From NCBI GenBank assembly GCA_964586765.1, contig CAZPHN010000026.1, positions 1 to 29,247 of the forward strand: a stretch of DNA of 29,247 nt, given 5' to 3'. Source of the stretch: UBA3263 sp964586765. GTDB lineage: Bacteria > Bacteroidota > Bacteroidia > Bacteroidales > Muribaculaceae. The translations under genes and the position numbers were made by a program. Shown here in pieces: positions 13,870-21,883 of this stretch. The stretch's first letter is position 1. Every line of letters begins with the position of its first letter. The notes beneath the pieces are model-generated. The model saw only the letters and a list, made by a program, of their open reading frames with translations, ran no database searches and was not told the DNA's origin.

Positions 13870-13914
13870 ATGAAAACACACACGCCGACTCATACGGCGG
13901 CAGCACCTCCCTAA
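13870..13914 (+). other. Tiny ORF overlapping the terminator stem (possible leader peptide)
   Basis: A 14-codon frame, MKTHTPTHTAAAPP, whose last codons form the 5' arm of the terminator hairpin at 13895-13936 and whose stop lies in the loop. The four Thr and two His in its first nine residues recall attenuator peptides, but the next gene is bipA with its own promoter. It may be chance; listed with low confidence. Confidence 0.25.
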
Positions 13915-13946
13915 ATCCGAGGATTTGCTGCCGCCGAATTTTTTTT
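13895..13946 (+). terminator. Rho-independent terminator after the sigma factor gene
   Basis: An 11-bp perfect stem (13895-13905 with 13926-13936), a 20-base loop and a run of eight T (13939-13946). It lies about 118 bases after the sigma factor stop; the rest of the 307-base gap to bipA holds only the bipA promoter region. Confidence 0.88.
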
Positions 13947-14029
13947 GCGGTCGGGGAGGGGATTGATGTCGTAACTTTGCACCCGAAGGAACGGAAAGAA
14001 GAAATGATGGAGGACTAAAGTGTGAATGG

Positions 14030-14060
14030 TTTGGTGATTGAGGAAATTTTCGTAAATTTG
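14030..14060 (+). promoter_or_regulatory. Promoter of the bipA operon
   Basis: TTTG (14030-14033), 19 bases, TAAATTTG (14053-14060), then ATG at 14085, giving a leader of about 20 bases. A second TAACTTTG at 13972-13979 could be an additional upstream start but lacks a well-spaced -33 element. Confidence 0.82.
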
Positions 14061-14084
14061 CAGTGTTTTTTATGAGACTTTTAT

Positions 14085-15884
14085 ATGCAGAAAATTAGAA
14101 ACATTGCCATCATTGCCCATGTGGACCACGGCAAGACCACGGTGGTTGACAAGATGCTTATGGCCGGACACCTGTTCCGCGAGAACCAGAACGCCGGCGA
14201 ACTTATTCTCGACAATAATGACCTTGAACGGGAACGAGGCATAACTATTTTGTCAAAAAATGTTTCAATTGACTATAAAGGTTACAAAATCAACATTATT
14301 GACACTCCCGGACACGCCGACTTTGGTGGCGAGGTAGAGCGAGTGCTCAATATGGCTGACGGATGTCTGCTGCTTGTTGATGCATTTGAGGGACCTATGC
14401 CTCAGACTCGTTTCGTGCTCGAAAAGGCAATTCGCATGGGACTGAAGCCTGTGGTTGTGGTAAACAAGGTCGATAAGCCTAACTGCCGCCCCGATGAGGT
14501 GCAGGAAATGGTGTTCGACCTGATGTTTAGCCTCAATGCTACTGAAGATCAGCTCGATTTCCCTACTATTTTCGGCTCTGCAAAGCAGGGGTGGATGAGT
14601 ACTGACTGGCAGAAGCCCACAGACAATATCCTTCCACTTCTTGACGCCATCATCGACTATATCCCCGAGCCCGAGACTCTTGAAGGTCCGTCGCAGATGC
14701 TTATTACGAGTCTCGACTTCTCGAACTATGTGGGCCGTATAGCCGTGGGGCGCGTTCATCGCGGTACCTTCCGCGAGGGACAGGAAGTTGTCCTGCTCAA
14801 AAAGGATGGCTCCGCCGTCAAGCAGCGTATCAAGGAGCTCCACACCTTCGAAGGGATGGGTCGGAAGAAGGTGGCTGAGGTAAGCTCCGGCGATATCTGT
14901 GCGCTGGTCGGAATTGAGAACTTTGAAATTGGTGATACTGTTGCCGACGTGGCTGCGCCTGAATCCCTGCCGCGTATTGCAATTGACGAGCCTACCATGT
15001 CAATGACCTTTACCATCAATGACTCGCCTTTCTTTGGCAAGGATGGTAAATATGTGACTTCGCGCCATATCGGCGAACGCCTGACGCGCGAATTGGACCG
15101 CAACCTTGCCCTTCGTGTCGAAAAGGCTGACAATGAAGATGTCTGGACGGTCTTTGGCCGCGGTGTGCTCCACCTCTCGGTGCTTATCGAGACTATGCGC
15201 CGCGAGGGTTATGAGCTGCAGGTAGGTCAGCCTCAGGTTATTGTCAAGGAAATCGACGGTCAGAAGTGTGAACCCGTCGAGTTGCTGACCATCAACGTTA
15301 CTGAGGAGTATTCAAGTAAAATCATCGACATGGTGACGCGCCGTAAGGGCGAGATGGTTTCGATGAACGCTCAGGGTGCGGACCGCGTACACATGGAGTT
15401 CCATATCCCCTCGCGTGGCATTATCGGTCTGCGTAACAATGTCCTGACCGCATCAGCCGGCGAGGCTATCATGGCACACCGCTTCTTGGAATACCAGCCG
15501 TGGAAGGGCGATATCGAGCGTCGTACCAACGGCTCACTGATTGCCATGGAGGGTGGCACCGCCTTCGCCTATGCCATTGACAAACTTCAGGACCGCGGTC
15601 GCTTCTTCATCTTCCCTCAGGAGGAGGTTTACGCCGGTCAGGTTGTCGGCGAGAATGCCAAGGACAATGACATTGTGGTCAACGTCACCAAGTCGAAGAA
15701 ACTGACCAACATGCGTGCCAGCGGTGCCGACGATAAGGCACGTATCGTGCCGCCGGTTGTTTTCTCGCTCGAGGAGGCTCTGGAGTATATCAAGGCTGAC
15801 GAGTATGTCGAAGTGACACCCCACCACATCCGCCTGCGCAAGATTATTCTTGATGAACTTGAACGTAAACGCGCTGCCCGATGA
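14085..15884 (+). CDS. typA: Translational GTPase BipA/TypA
   Basis: Ribosome-associated GTPase of the EF-G/LepA superfamily that helps large-subunit assembly and growth under stress. The 599 residues match the family length (about 600). The G1 loop is AHVDHGKTT (11-19), G2 lies in RERGITILSKN, G3 is DTPGHADF (about 72-79), and G4 is NKVD in VVVNKVDKPN. Domains II, III and V follow; the BipA-specific C-terminal domain contains GGTAFAYAIDKLQDRGRFFI and the late TPHHIRLRK segment. The stop overlaps the start of the downstream thioesterase gene (ATGA at 15881-15884), so the genes are translationally coupled. It is driven by the promoter at 14030-14060. Confidence 0.98.
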   Translation: MQKIRNIAIIAHVDHGKTTVVDKMLMAGHLFRENQNAGELILDNNDLERERGITILSKNVSIDYKGYKINIIDTPGHADFGGEVERVLNMADGCLLLVDAFEGPMPQTRFVLEKAIRMGLKPVVVVNKVDKPNCRPDEVQEMVFDLMFSLNATEDQLDFPTIFGSAKQGWMSTDWQKPTDNILPLLDAIIDYIPEPETLEGPSQMLITSLDFSNYVGRIAVGRVHRGTFREGQEVVLLKKDGSAVKQRIKELHTFEGMGRKKVAEVSSGDICALVGIENFEIGDTVADVAAPESLPRIAIDEPTMSMTFTINDSPFFGKDGKYVTSRHIGERLTRELDRNLALRVEKADNEDVWTVFGRGVLHLSVLIETMRREGYELQVGQPQVIVKEIDGQKCEPVELLTINVTEEYSSKIIDMVTRRKGEMVSMNAQGADRVHMEFHIPSRGIIGLRNNVLTASAGEAIMAHRFLEYQPWKGDIERRTNGSLIAMEGGTAFAYAIDKLQDRGRFFIFPQEEVYAGQVVGENAKDNDIVVNVTKSKKLTNMRASGADDKARIVPPVVFSLEEALEYIKADEYVEVTPHHIRLRKIILDELERKRAAR

Positions 15885-16294
15885 GTCGCTCCGCTCTCCC
15901 CGAACCCGTCTTTACCCTTGACTTCAAGGTGAGGGACTATGAGGTTGACTCTGAAGGTATTGTCAACAATGCCCGCTACCTGAACTATATGGAGCATACG
16001 CGCCATGAGTTCTGTGCCATGGCGGGACTCTCCTTCGCGCGTATGCGTGAATTAAAGATGAGTCCGGTGGTCCGCAAGGTCAAAATCGAGTATATCCGTT
16101 CGCTCGGACTCGGCGAGAAGTTTACCTCCTCGCTTGACCTACGGCGCGAAGGCGCGCGCTTTATCTTCCGTCAGTGGATTATTAATGCTGACGGTCAGCT
16201 GATTGCCGACGCGCTCATAACGGTTGTCAACGTAATCGACGGACGCCCGTCGCGTGGCGAAGAGTTTGCCGAGGCGTTTGCCGCGTATCTCTGA
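15881..16294 (+). CDS. Hotdog-fold acyl-CoA/acyl-ACP thioesterase (YbgC/4HBT-like)
   Basis: A 137-residue single hotdog-domain protein. The segment RDYEVDSEGIVNNARYLNYMEHTRHEF matches the 4-hydroxybenzoyl-CoA thioesterase family active-site helix, where E. coli YbgC has VDxxGVVYHxxYLxFxExAR; here the catalytic Asp is kept and VNNARY replaces VYHxxY. A later strand reads VRKVKIEYIRSLGLGEKF. Such enzymes hydrolyse acyl-CoA or acyl-ACP thioesters in the cytoplasm. The substrate cannot be told from sequence. It overlaps the typA stop by 4 bases and precedes dprA by 8 bases, so the three are one transcription unit. Confidence 0.88.
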   Translation: MSRSALPEPVFTLDFKVRDYEVDSEGIVNNARYLNYMEHTRHEFCAMAGLSFARMRELKMSPVVRKVKIEYIRSLGLGEKFTSSLDLRREGARFIFRQWIINADGQLIADALITVVNVIDGRPSRGEEFAEAFAAYL

Positions 16295-16302
16295 TTCCGC
16301 CT

Positions 16303-17418
16303 ATGGTTGACGCCGATACTCTGCTTTATCGACTGGCGTTTGCCTCCGTTCGCGGGATGTCTGTCACTCTGGCGCGCGAACTGCTGCGTCTCTGTGGGTC
16401 GGAAAGGGAGTTTTTCGCAATGTCAGAGACTCAGTTGCGTAACCTTACCCAATCGTCAGCGTCAATCTACTCTGCGGCATATCGTGCGCAAAAATTGCGC
16501 GATGCGGAAGCCGAGTTACGCTTTGTCCGCTCTCATTCGGTCTCAACGCTCTATTTTACCGATGAGGCATTTCCCCGGAGGCTACTTGAGTGTGAGGATG
16601 CTCCCGTCCTGCTCTACGGCAGCGGAGCTACTGACCTCAACAACTGTCACGCCATAGGGATTGTGGGTACGCGCCATGCCACCGCTTACGGCATTGACTT
16701 TACGCGCCGTTTGGTCGACGACCTTGCGCGGACGGTTGAAAATCCGGTGATTGTCAGCGGACTGGCTTATGGCATAGACATTGCCGCCCATCGCGCCGCG
16801 CTCTCTGCCGGCATACCTACCGTTGCCGTCATGGCTACCGGCATTTCGACTATCTACCCTGCCGACCATCGCTCGACAGCGGTCGATATGGTGCGTCACG
16901 GCGGCATGCTCCTTACCGAATATTCATCGTCGGAGGCAATACATAAGGGTAACTTCGTGGCGCGAAACCGTATAGTTGCCGGGTTATGTGACTGCTTGGT
17001 GGTCAGCGAGTCTGCGTCGAAAGGCGGCGCGCTCATAACCGCTAATCTCGCCGCCGGATATAATCGTGATGTTTTCGCGCTTCCCGGGCGCATAAGCGAC
17101 AAATACAGTGCCGGTTGCAACCGCATTATCGGTGCCGGCATGGCTCAGCTTATTTCCGGGGTCGATGACCTGATTGACGCTATGGGCTGGACGCGTCTTT
17201 CGGCTGCCGGAGAGCCGACACAAAACTCGCTCCCTATGCCGCTGAACCCCACCGAGGATTTAATTGTTAAATTCTTAGAGAGCAACGAGGATGCCTCGCT
17301 CAGTCAGCTTACCGCCGCGACCGGCATGGCGGTGGCAAAACTGATGTCGACCCTCATCGACATGGAATTCCGCGGACTTCTCCTCTCCCTCCCCGGCGCA
17401 CGCTACCGCCTCTACTAA
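16303..17418 (+). CDS. dprA: DNA-processing protein DprA
   Basis: Single-stranded-DNA-binding protein that loads RecA on incoming DNA during natural transformation; also widespread in bacteria not known to be competent. It has 371 residues. An N-terminal helical SAM-like region (1-80) precedes the Rossmann core, with GIVGTRHATAYG, VSGLAYGIDIAAHRAAL (the family signature GLAxGIDxxAH), LLTEYSS, and FVARNRIVAGL. The segment VFALPGRISDKYSAGCNRIIGAGMAQL closes the core. A winged-helix DML1-like domain takes the last 65 residues (NPTEDLIVKFLESNEDASLSQLTAATGM). The ATG lies 8 bases after the thioesterase stop. The length and motifs are normal. Confidence 0.97.
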   Translation: MVDADTLLYRLAFASVRGMSVTLARELLRLCGSEREFFAMSETQLRNLTQSSASIYSAAYRAQKLRDAEAELRFVRSHSVSTLYFTDEAFPRRLLECEDAPVLLYGSGATDLNNCHAIGIVGTRHATAYGIDFTRRLVDDLARTVENPVIVSGLAYGIDIAAHRAALSAGIPTVAVMATGISTIYPADHRSTAVDMVRHGGMLLTEYSSSEAIHKGNFVARNRIVAGLCDCLVVSESASKGGALITANLAAGYNRDVFALPGRISDKYSAGCNRIIGAGMAQLISGVDDLIDAMGWTRLSAAGEPTQNSLPMPLNPTEDLIVKFLESNEDASLSQLTAATGMAVAKLMSTLIDMEFRGLLLSLPGARYRLY

Positions 17419-17424
17419 TCCCAT

Positions 17425-17445
17425 AAACCCTAAACCCTAAACCCT
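17425..17445 (+). repeat. Three tandem AAACCCT heptamers
   Basis: AAACCCT is repeated three times in the 46-base spacer between dprA and the uridine phosphorylase gene. The unit equals the plant-type telomere repeat, but the short run is most simply a chance low-complexity spacer. Confidence 0.85.
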
Positions 17446-17464
17446 CAACCATAAACAACTCCTC

Positions 17465-18337
17465 ATGGCAAGAATAATCCCCGAATCAGAGCTTATAATT
17501 AACCCCGACGGGTCAGTTTTCCACCTTCACCTGCGCCCCGACCAGCTTACGGACCGCATAATCCTTGTTGGCGACCCTTCAAGAGTCGATATGGTTGCCG
17601 AATTTTTCGACACCAAGACCTTTGAAGTGTCCTCACGCGAGTTTCACACCATCGGCGGTACATATAAAGGAAAGCCCATCATGTGTCTGAGCCACGGAAT
17701 CGGTCCTGACAACATTGACATTGTTGTGACTGAACTTGACGCCCTTGCCAACGTCGACTTCAAGACGCGCGAGGTGCGTGAGCAGCCACGCTCGCTTACC
17801 ATGGTGCGTATCGGCACCTCCGGCGCATTGCAGCCCGAACTGACGCTCGGCACCCCCGTCATTGCCGAAAAAGCCATCGGATTTGACGGCGTCCTTAACT
17901 ACTATGCCGGACGCAACTCGATTGCCGACCTTGATTTCGAACACGCACTCTGTGACCATACCGGCTGGAATCCGCTCTGGGCTAAACCTTACGTGGTCGA
18001 TGCCGACCCGGAACTGGTGCGCCGAATTGGCGGTGACGACATGGTTCGCGGCAATACTATCTCCGCCGTAGGCTTTTATGGACCGCAGGGACGCGAAGTG
18101 CGCCTCCATCTGGCTAACCCCGACCTCAACTCCCGCATCGAGCAGTTTGAGTTCAACGGACGCAAAATCACTAACTACGAAATGGAGTCGGCACCCCTGC
18201 AGGGACTCGGCAAACTCATGGGACACCGCTGCATGACCGTCTGCTCCATCATTGCCAACCGCTTCAACACCACCGCCAACCCCAACTACAAGTCAGGCAT
18301 CCGCGACCTCGTCGCCACCGTCCTCGACCGCATCTGA
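17465..18337 (+). CDS. udp: Nucleoside (uridine) phosphorylase
   Basis: Phosphorolysis of uridine to uracil and ribose-1-phosphate in pyrimidine salvage. It is a member of the NP-I (PNP/UDP) family with 290 residues. The phosphate-binding loop is ILVGDPSRVDM (residues about 33-43) and GIGPDNIDIV follows. The nucleoside pocket segment is RIGTSGALQPE (about 119-129), and the ribose/base segment near the C-terminus is KITNYEMESAPLQGLG with the conserved Glu-Met-Glu. It is longer than E. coli Udp (253 aa), as in Bacteroides uridine phosphorylases. It follows dprA by 46 bases with no evident promoter in that spacer and is probably in the bipA unit. Uridine rather than purine specificity is inferred from overall similarity. 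Confidence 0.9.
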   Translation: MARIIPESELIINPDGSVFHLHLRPDQLTDRIILVGDPSRVDMVAEFFDTKTFEVSSREFHTIGGTYKGKPIMCLSHGIGPDNIDIVVTELDALANVDFKTREVREQPRSLTMVRIGTSGALQPELTLGTPVIAEKAIGFDGVLNYYAGRNSIADLDFEHALCDHTGWNPLWAKPYVVDADPELVRRIGGDDMVRGNTISAVGFYGPQGREVRLHLANPDLNSRIEQFEFNGRKITNYEMESAPLQGLGKLMGHRCMTVCSIIANRFNTTANPNYKSGIRDLVATVLDRI

Positions 18338-18353
18338 TCGCTTTTTTTTCCGG

Positions 18354-19004
18354 ATGAAACGATTATGCCTGTTTGGGGCTTTGATAGCCGTTGTCTTGGT
18401 TGCGTTTGCCGATGGCGGTCGCGACACCACATTTCTACGCACGCAGGAAAGGATAATCAACCTTAATGAGGTGAAGGTTGTCCATGGTGGCAAAGTGAAA
18501 AGTCGCAAACTCGGTAAATCGAAAAACCGTGGATTTGCACGTTCTTTTTATCAGGACAAGAAAGGGTCGATGATTGGCTTTGAGGTTAAGAGAGCGAAAA
18601 AGAAAGATGTTGAACTTACAGCAGTCGGATTTCATATCTTGGATGCCCCGAATATGCTTTCAAAGGCGGATTTCAGGATTAGGATTTATGAAATCGGAGA
18701 TAAAGAAAAAGGGATGGTGATGCGTAATGTTGTTCCGGTCTCAGACGGAATCATCATGCATTATAAAAAAGAAGATATTCAGAACGGCATGTACAGATAT
18801 GTATTGCCGGAACCGATTGTTGTTCCACCTAACTCAATGGTTGCTATTGAGTTGCTGCAAGACATACATCCGGAGGTTATTCCGTTTAAAACGAATATTT
18901 TCGGGAAATCGGTGTGGATTACTGACTCTTCGGCTGGTGAATGGCTCAAGATGCCTTTTGCTCTGCCGTTTTTTGTTGAAACGGCAGAACGTAAGCGTAG
19001 ATAA
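18354..19004 (+). CDS. Secreted protein of unknown function, beta-rich
   Basis: A 216-residue protein with an N-terminal signal peptide (MKRLCLFGALIAVVLVAFADGG). A region rich in Lys and Arg follows (KVKSRKLGKSKNRG), then a beta-rich domain (about 70-205) with IGFEVKRAKKKDVELTAVGF, ADFRIRIYEIGDKEKG and EPIVVPPNSMVAIELLQDI. This pattern resembles the beta-sandwich often seen in Bacteroidetes exported proteins, frequently beside a carboxypeptidase-like regulatory domain; that domain is absent here. An upstream ATG at 18252 in the same frame lies inside the phosphorylase gene and adds 34 low-complexity residues, so the ATG at 18354 was chosen. It lies 16 bases after the phosphorylase stop and is AT-richer than its neighbours. 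Its stop is one base from the stop of the convergent vanZ-like gene. Confidence 0.8.
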   Translation: MKRLCLFGALIAVVLVAFADGGRDTTFLRTQERIINLNEVKVVHGGKVKSRKLGKSKNRGFARSFYQDKKGSMIGFEVKRAKKKDVELTAVGFHILDAPNMLSKADFRIRIYEIGDKEKGMVMRNVVPVSDGIIMHYKKEDIQNGMYRYVLPEPIVVPPNSMVAIELLQDIHPEVIPFKTNIFGKSVWITDSSAGEWLKMPFALPFFVETAERKRR

Positions 19005-19005
19005 A

Positions 19006-19401
19006 TCAGGTGTTTGGGTTGGAGGGGTGCGTGAGGAAGAGTGGGGCGGTGAGGTAGGCGAGGAGGGTGCCGGCGGTGTCGGCGGCGAAGTCGGCGAGGT
19101 CGGCTCCGCGTCCTATCGCCATTGCGCCTTGAGCCAGTTCGATTGCTCCACCGAAGGCTATGACGCCAATAAGGAGCCATAGGCGCGAGCGCAGGCTCAG
19201 GCGGCGTCCGCGCCCAATGTCGAAGGCGAGCGCGCAGTATGTCGCCGCCATCATCAGTCCATGGACTATCTTGTCAGTGTGCTCCCAGAAGTGTATGTCA
19301 TTGTCGGGGAGCGGCTTGGGTACTAAAGTGAGGTAGAGCACCGCGCCGATAACAAGCACGCTGCTCCACCATCGCGGAATTTTCAACAGAAGTTTAAGCA
19401 T
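19006..19401 (-). CDS. VanZ-family membrane protein
   Basis: A 131-residue integral membrane protein of the VanZ-like family. Four hydrophobic segments are visible (about 11-27, 44-62, 73-92 and 105-122). The family signature is present in WEHTDKIVHGLMMAATYCALAF and in GAIELAQGAMAIGRGADLADFAADTAGTLLAY. The namesake gives low-level teicoplanin resistance, but most family members, including those in Bacteroidetes, have no known role and should not be read as resistance genes. The frame is open to 19431, yet the ATG at 19401 (MLKLLLKIPRW) fits the family and overlaps the lon stop by 8 bases, so it is translated from the lon message. It converges on the upstream plus-strand gene with a one-base gap. 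Confidence 0.9.
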   Translation of the reverse strand: MLKLLLKIPRWWSSVLVIGAVLYLTLVPKPLPDNDIHFWEHTDKIVHGLMMAATYCALAFDIGRGRRLSLRSRLWLLIGVIAFGGAIELAQGAMAIGRGADLADFAADTAGTLLAYLTAPLFLTHPSNPNT

Positions 19402-21787
19402 TGGGTTCGAGGGCAATGCGCAAAACCTCATCGACCCCGGTGACGTAATGGAACGTCAGCCCTTCGATATAGGCGGGGTTGACATCCTCCACATTGCGTC
19501 GGTTTTCGGCACACATGATTATTTCCTTGACTCCGGCGCGCTTTGCCGCAAGGATTTTTTCCTTGATGCCGCCTACGGGAAGCACCTTGCCGCGCAGGGT
19601 CATCTCGCCGGTCATCGCCACGTTAGGGCGCACGGGGCGTCCGGTCATAGCTGAGACGATGGCGGTGGTCATGGTGATGCCTGCCGACGGACCATCCTTG
19701 GGTATGGCACCTTCGGGCACGTGGATATGTACGTCGCGCCCAATCATTTCGGCTGATATGCCGAGCTCTTCGGCGTGGGCAAGGGCATAACGGTGGGCGA
19801 GGGTCGCGCTTTCTTTCATTACGTCGCCAAGGTTTCCGGTGAGGGTAAGCGCGCTCTGTCCCTTTCCAGCTGTCAGGACGGTTTCGATAAAGAGGATTTC
19901 ACCTCCGGCAGCGGTCCATGCCAGACCGGTGACCACTCCGGGCATGCCTCCCGTGCCGTAACGGTCGCGGCTCATGGGCGCGACGCCAAGCAGGTCACGC
20001 AGACGCTCGGGTTCGACCGGCAGCGGGAAGTCGGTTCCCGCCACTTTAGCGCGGACATATTTTCGCAGGATTGACGCCAGTTGCTTCTGGAGCCGGCGCA
20101 CGCCGCTCTCTGCCGTATAATCTGAAATGATGGTGTCGATGGCAGCCGGGGCTATCTCACACTCGCCCGCCTCGAGACCCATTTCCTCGCGCAGGGTAGG
20201 CAGCAGGTGTGTGAGGGCTATTTCGCGCTTCTCCTCAGCCGAATAGCCGCTCAAGTCAATGATTTCCATGCGGTCGAGCAGCGGCGATGATACGGTTGAG
20301 AGCGTATTGGCGGTAGTAATGAACATTACCTTGCTCAGGTCAAAGTCAATGTCGATATAATTATCGTGGAACTTTACATTCTGCTCCGGGTCAAGCACTT
20401 CGAGCAGGGCTGCCGCCGGGTCGCCCTTATAGTCGGCACCTATTTTGTCTATCTCGTCGAGCATGATGACAGGGTTCATCGTGCCGGCGCGGCGTATCGC
20501 CTCGATGATGCGTCCGGGCATCGCGCCAATGTAGGTGCGCCGGTGTCCGCGGATTTCGCTCTCGTCGTGAAGTCCGCCGAAGGAAACGCGCTGGAACTGA
20601 CGACCCATAGCGTCGGCTATGCTCTTGCCGAGCGAGGTCTTGCCTACTCCCGGAGGACCTACAAGGCAGATTATGGGCGAGTGGCTTTGGGGCGAATGAA
20701 TCATCATGGCGAGTTGCTCAAGTACGCGCTCCTTGACTTTCTCCATGCCGAAGTGGGTGGCGTTCAGCTTGGTTTCGGCGGCGGTAAAGTCGTTGCTGTC
20801 AGTCGACAGTTTGCCCCACGGCAGCTCGGTGACGGTTTTCAGGTAGGCATACTGTGTCTGGTAGTCAGGGCTCTGAGGGTTGAGCTTTTCAAGCTTGCCA
20901 AGCTCTTTCATAAGCAGGGAGCGGGTGGCATCATCAACCGCCAGAGTTTCGATAGTTTCGCGCAGCTCCACAAAATCGTCAGAGTCATCGCCGTAAAGTT
21001 CGCTACGGATTTCCTGCATCTGGGTTTCGAGGAACTGATGGCGTGCGCGTTCCGACATTTTTTCGCGTGCGCGCTCTTCGATTTTCGCTGCAATGTTATG
21101 GTTTTCCTTCTGGATGGTAAGAAACTCAAACAGGCGTTCCAGACGTTTGCGCACACCGCGCGCTGCAAGCAGCTCCCTGCGGTCCTCGGTGGGAATCGGA
21201 GCGTTCGTACACATGGTGTTTACCTCCATGACTACGTCCATGCCGGCGTTCTGTTCCGCCTGCGCGTCATATACAGCCATGTTCTGACCGCCTACAGACG
21301 CCATCTCGCGTAGCAGTTTGCGGCAGTTTTCAAGCATTGTGTCGACCTCAGCAGACTGGCGCGGACGCGGGTCATGGACGCTCTCAACGCTTACTGTGAC
21401 AGCCTCTTGGATGGGATGGACGTCCGTCGGCGCACTGCCTGCCAGTCTGACTTTTTCGCGTGTGCGCACAATAGCGATTGCAGAGTCATCGGGTAGGGGA
21501 AGCACTTTCAGCACCTGAGCGACTACGCCGTAGTCAAAAAGGTCGGAAATAAGCGGATTTTCAACGTGGGGATTGTTCTGGCAAAAGACACCTATGGCAA
21601 CGCCCTGCTCATATGCCTGACGGGCAATGTCGCGGCTTGATTTCCTGACAATGCTGATTGGAAACACCATGTCGGGAAACAAAACGAGGTTGCGGGTGGG
21701 AAGAACCGGAAGACATTCCGGGTTGACAATCGCGTCAAATTTCGACGCGTCTATCTCAATATGTCCTATTGTAGTATTCTTAGGCAT
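19394..21787 (-). CDS. lon: ATP-dependent protease Lon
   Basis: Cytoplasmic AAA+ serine protease that degrades misfolded and regulatory proteins; 797 residues (family about 780-820). The N-terminal substrate domain starts at about residue 27 (LPVLPTRNLVLFPDMVFP). A coiled helical region follows, then the AAA+ module with Walker A GPPGVGKT (377-384), Walker B VIMLDEIDKIG (about 438-448) and sensor TTAN. The protease domain holds the catalytic Ser in PKDGPSAG (Ser701) and Lys744 in GGIKEK, an S-K dyad 43 residues apart as in E. coli Lon. A minus-strand TAAATTTG lies 23-30 bases upstream. The downstream vanZ-like gene overlaps by 8 bases. Confidence 0.98.
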   Translation of the reverse strand: MPKNTTIGHIEIDASKFDAIVNPECLPVLPTRNLVLFPDMVFPISIVRKSSRDIARQAYEQGVAIGVFCQNNPHVENPLISDLFDYGVVAQVLKVLPLPDDSAIAIVRTREKVRLAGSAPTDVHPIQEAVTVSVESVHDPRPRQSAEVDTMLENCRKLLREMASVGGQNMAVYDAQAEQNAGMDVVMEVNTMCTNAPIPTEDRRELLAARGVRKRLERLFEFLTIQKENHNIAAKIEERAREKMSERARHQFLETQMQEIRSELYGDDSDDFVELRETIETLAVDDATRSLLMKELGKLEKLNPQSPDYQTQYAYLKTVTELPWGKLSTDSNDFTAAETKLNATHFGMEKVKERVLEQLAMMIHSPQSHSPIICLVGPPGVGKTSLGKSIADAMGRQFQRVSFGGLHDESEIRGHRRTYIGAMPGRIIEAIRRAGTMNPVIMLDEIDKIGADYKGDPAAALLEVLDPEQNVKFHDNYIDIDFDLSKVMFITTANTLSTVSSPLLDRMEIIDLSGYSAEEKREIALTHLLPTLREEMGLEAGECEIAPAAIDTIISDYTAESGVRRLQKQLASILRKYVRAKVAGTDFPLPVEPERLRDLLGVAPMSRDRYGTGGMPGVVTGLAWTAAGGEILFIETVLTAGKGQSALTLTGNLGDVMKESATLAHRYALAHAEELGISAEMIGRDVHIHVPEGAIPKDGPSAGITMTTAIVSAMTGRPVRPNVAMTGEMTLRGKVLPVGGIKEKILAAKRAGVKEIIMCAENRRNVEDVNPAYIEGLTFHYVTGVDEVLRIALEPNA

Positions 21788-21809
21788 TCGTGAAAATGAA
21801 ATTAGACCG

Positions 21810-21849
21810 CAAATTTACGAATTTTTTCCGGAAAATTTTCGTAACTTTG
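21810..21849. promoter_or_regulatory. Symmetric divergent promoter region lon / purH
   Basis: TAAATTTG on the minus strand (21817-21810) and TAACTTTG on the plus strand (21842-21849) are the -7 elements for lon and purH. They sit at equal distance from the centre of a perfect 12-base palindrome TTTTCCGGAAAA (21824-21835). Overall the 40 bases form an imperfect dyad with 17 of 20 positions paired. Neither side has a clear -33 TTG. Confidence 0.65.
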
Positions 21850-21883
21850 TAGCCGTTTAAACAATTGACTTTGCAAAGTATTT

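Noticed and set aside
17425..17445. Three AAACCCT repeats as telomere-like or CRISPR-like sequence
   Set aside because: Only 21 bases, inside a short intergenic spacer of a bacterial operon. There is no hairpin end, array or spacer structure.
18252..18353. An N-terminal extension of the secreted protein
   Set aside because: It overlaps the end of the phosphorylase gene, is low-complexity Thr/Ser/Pro, and would bury the clear signal peptide that begins at 18354.
19006..19401. The vanZ-like gene as an antibiotic resistance determinant
   Set aside because: Only the family membrane signature is present, with no van cluster nearby. Such proteins are widespread and of unknown role.
20366..21313. 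A 315-codon open frame on the plus strand opposite lon
   Set aside because: It is fully antisense to the AAA+ and N-terminal regions of lon, with no recognisable domain and no promoter. Treated as a chance frame.
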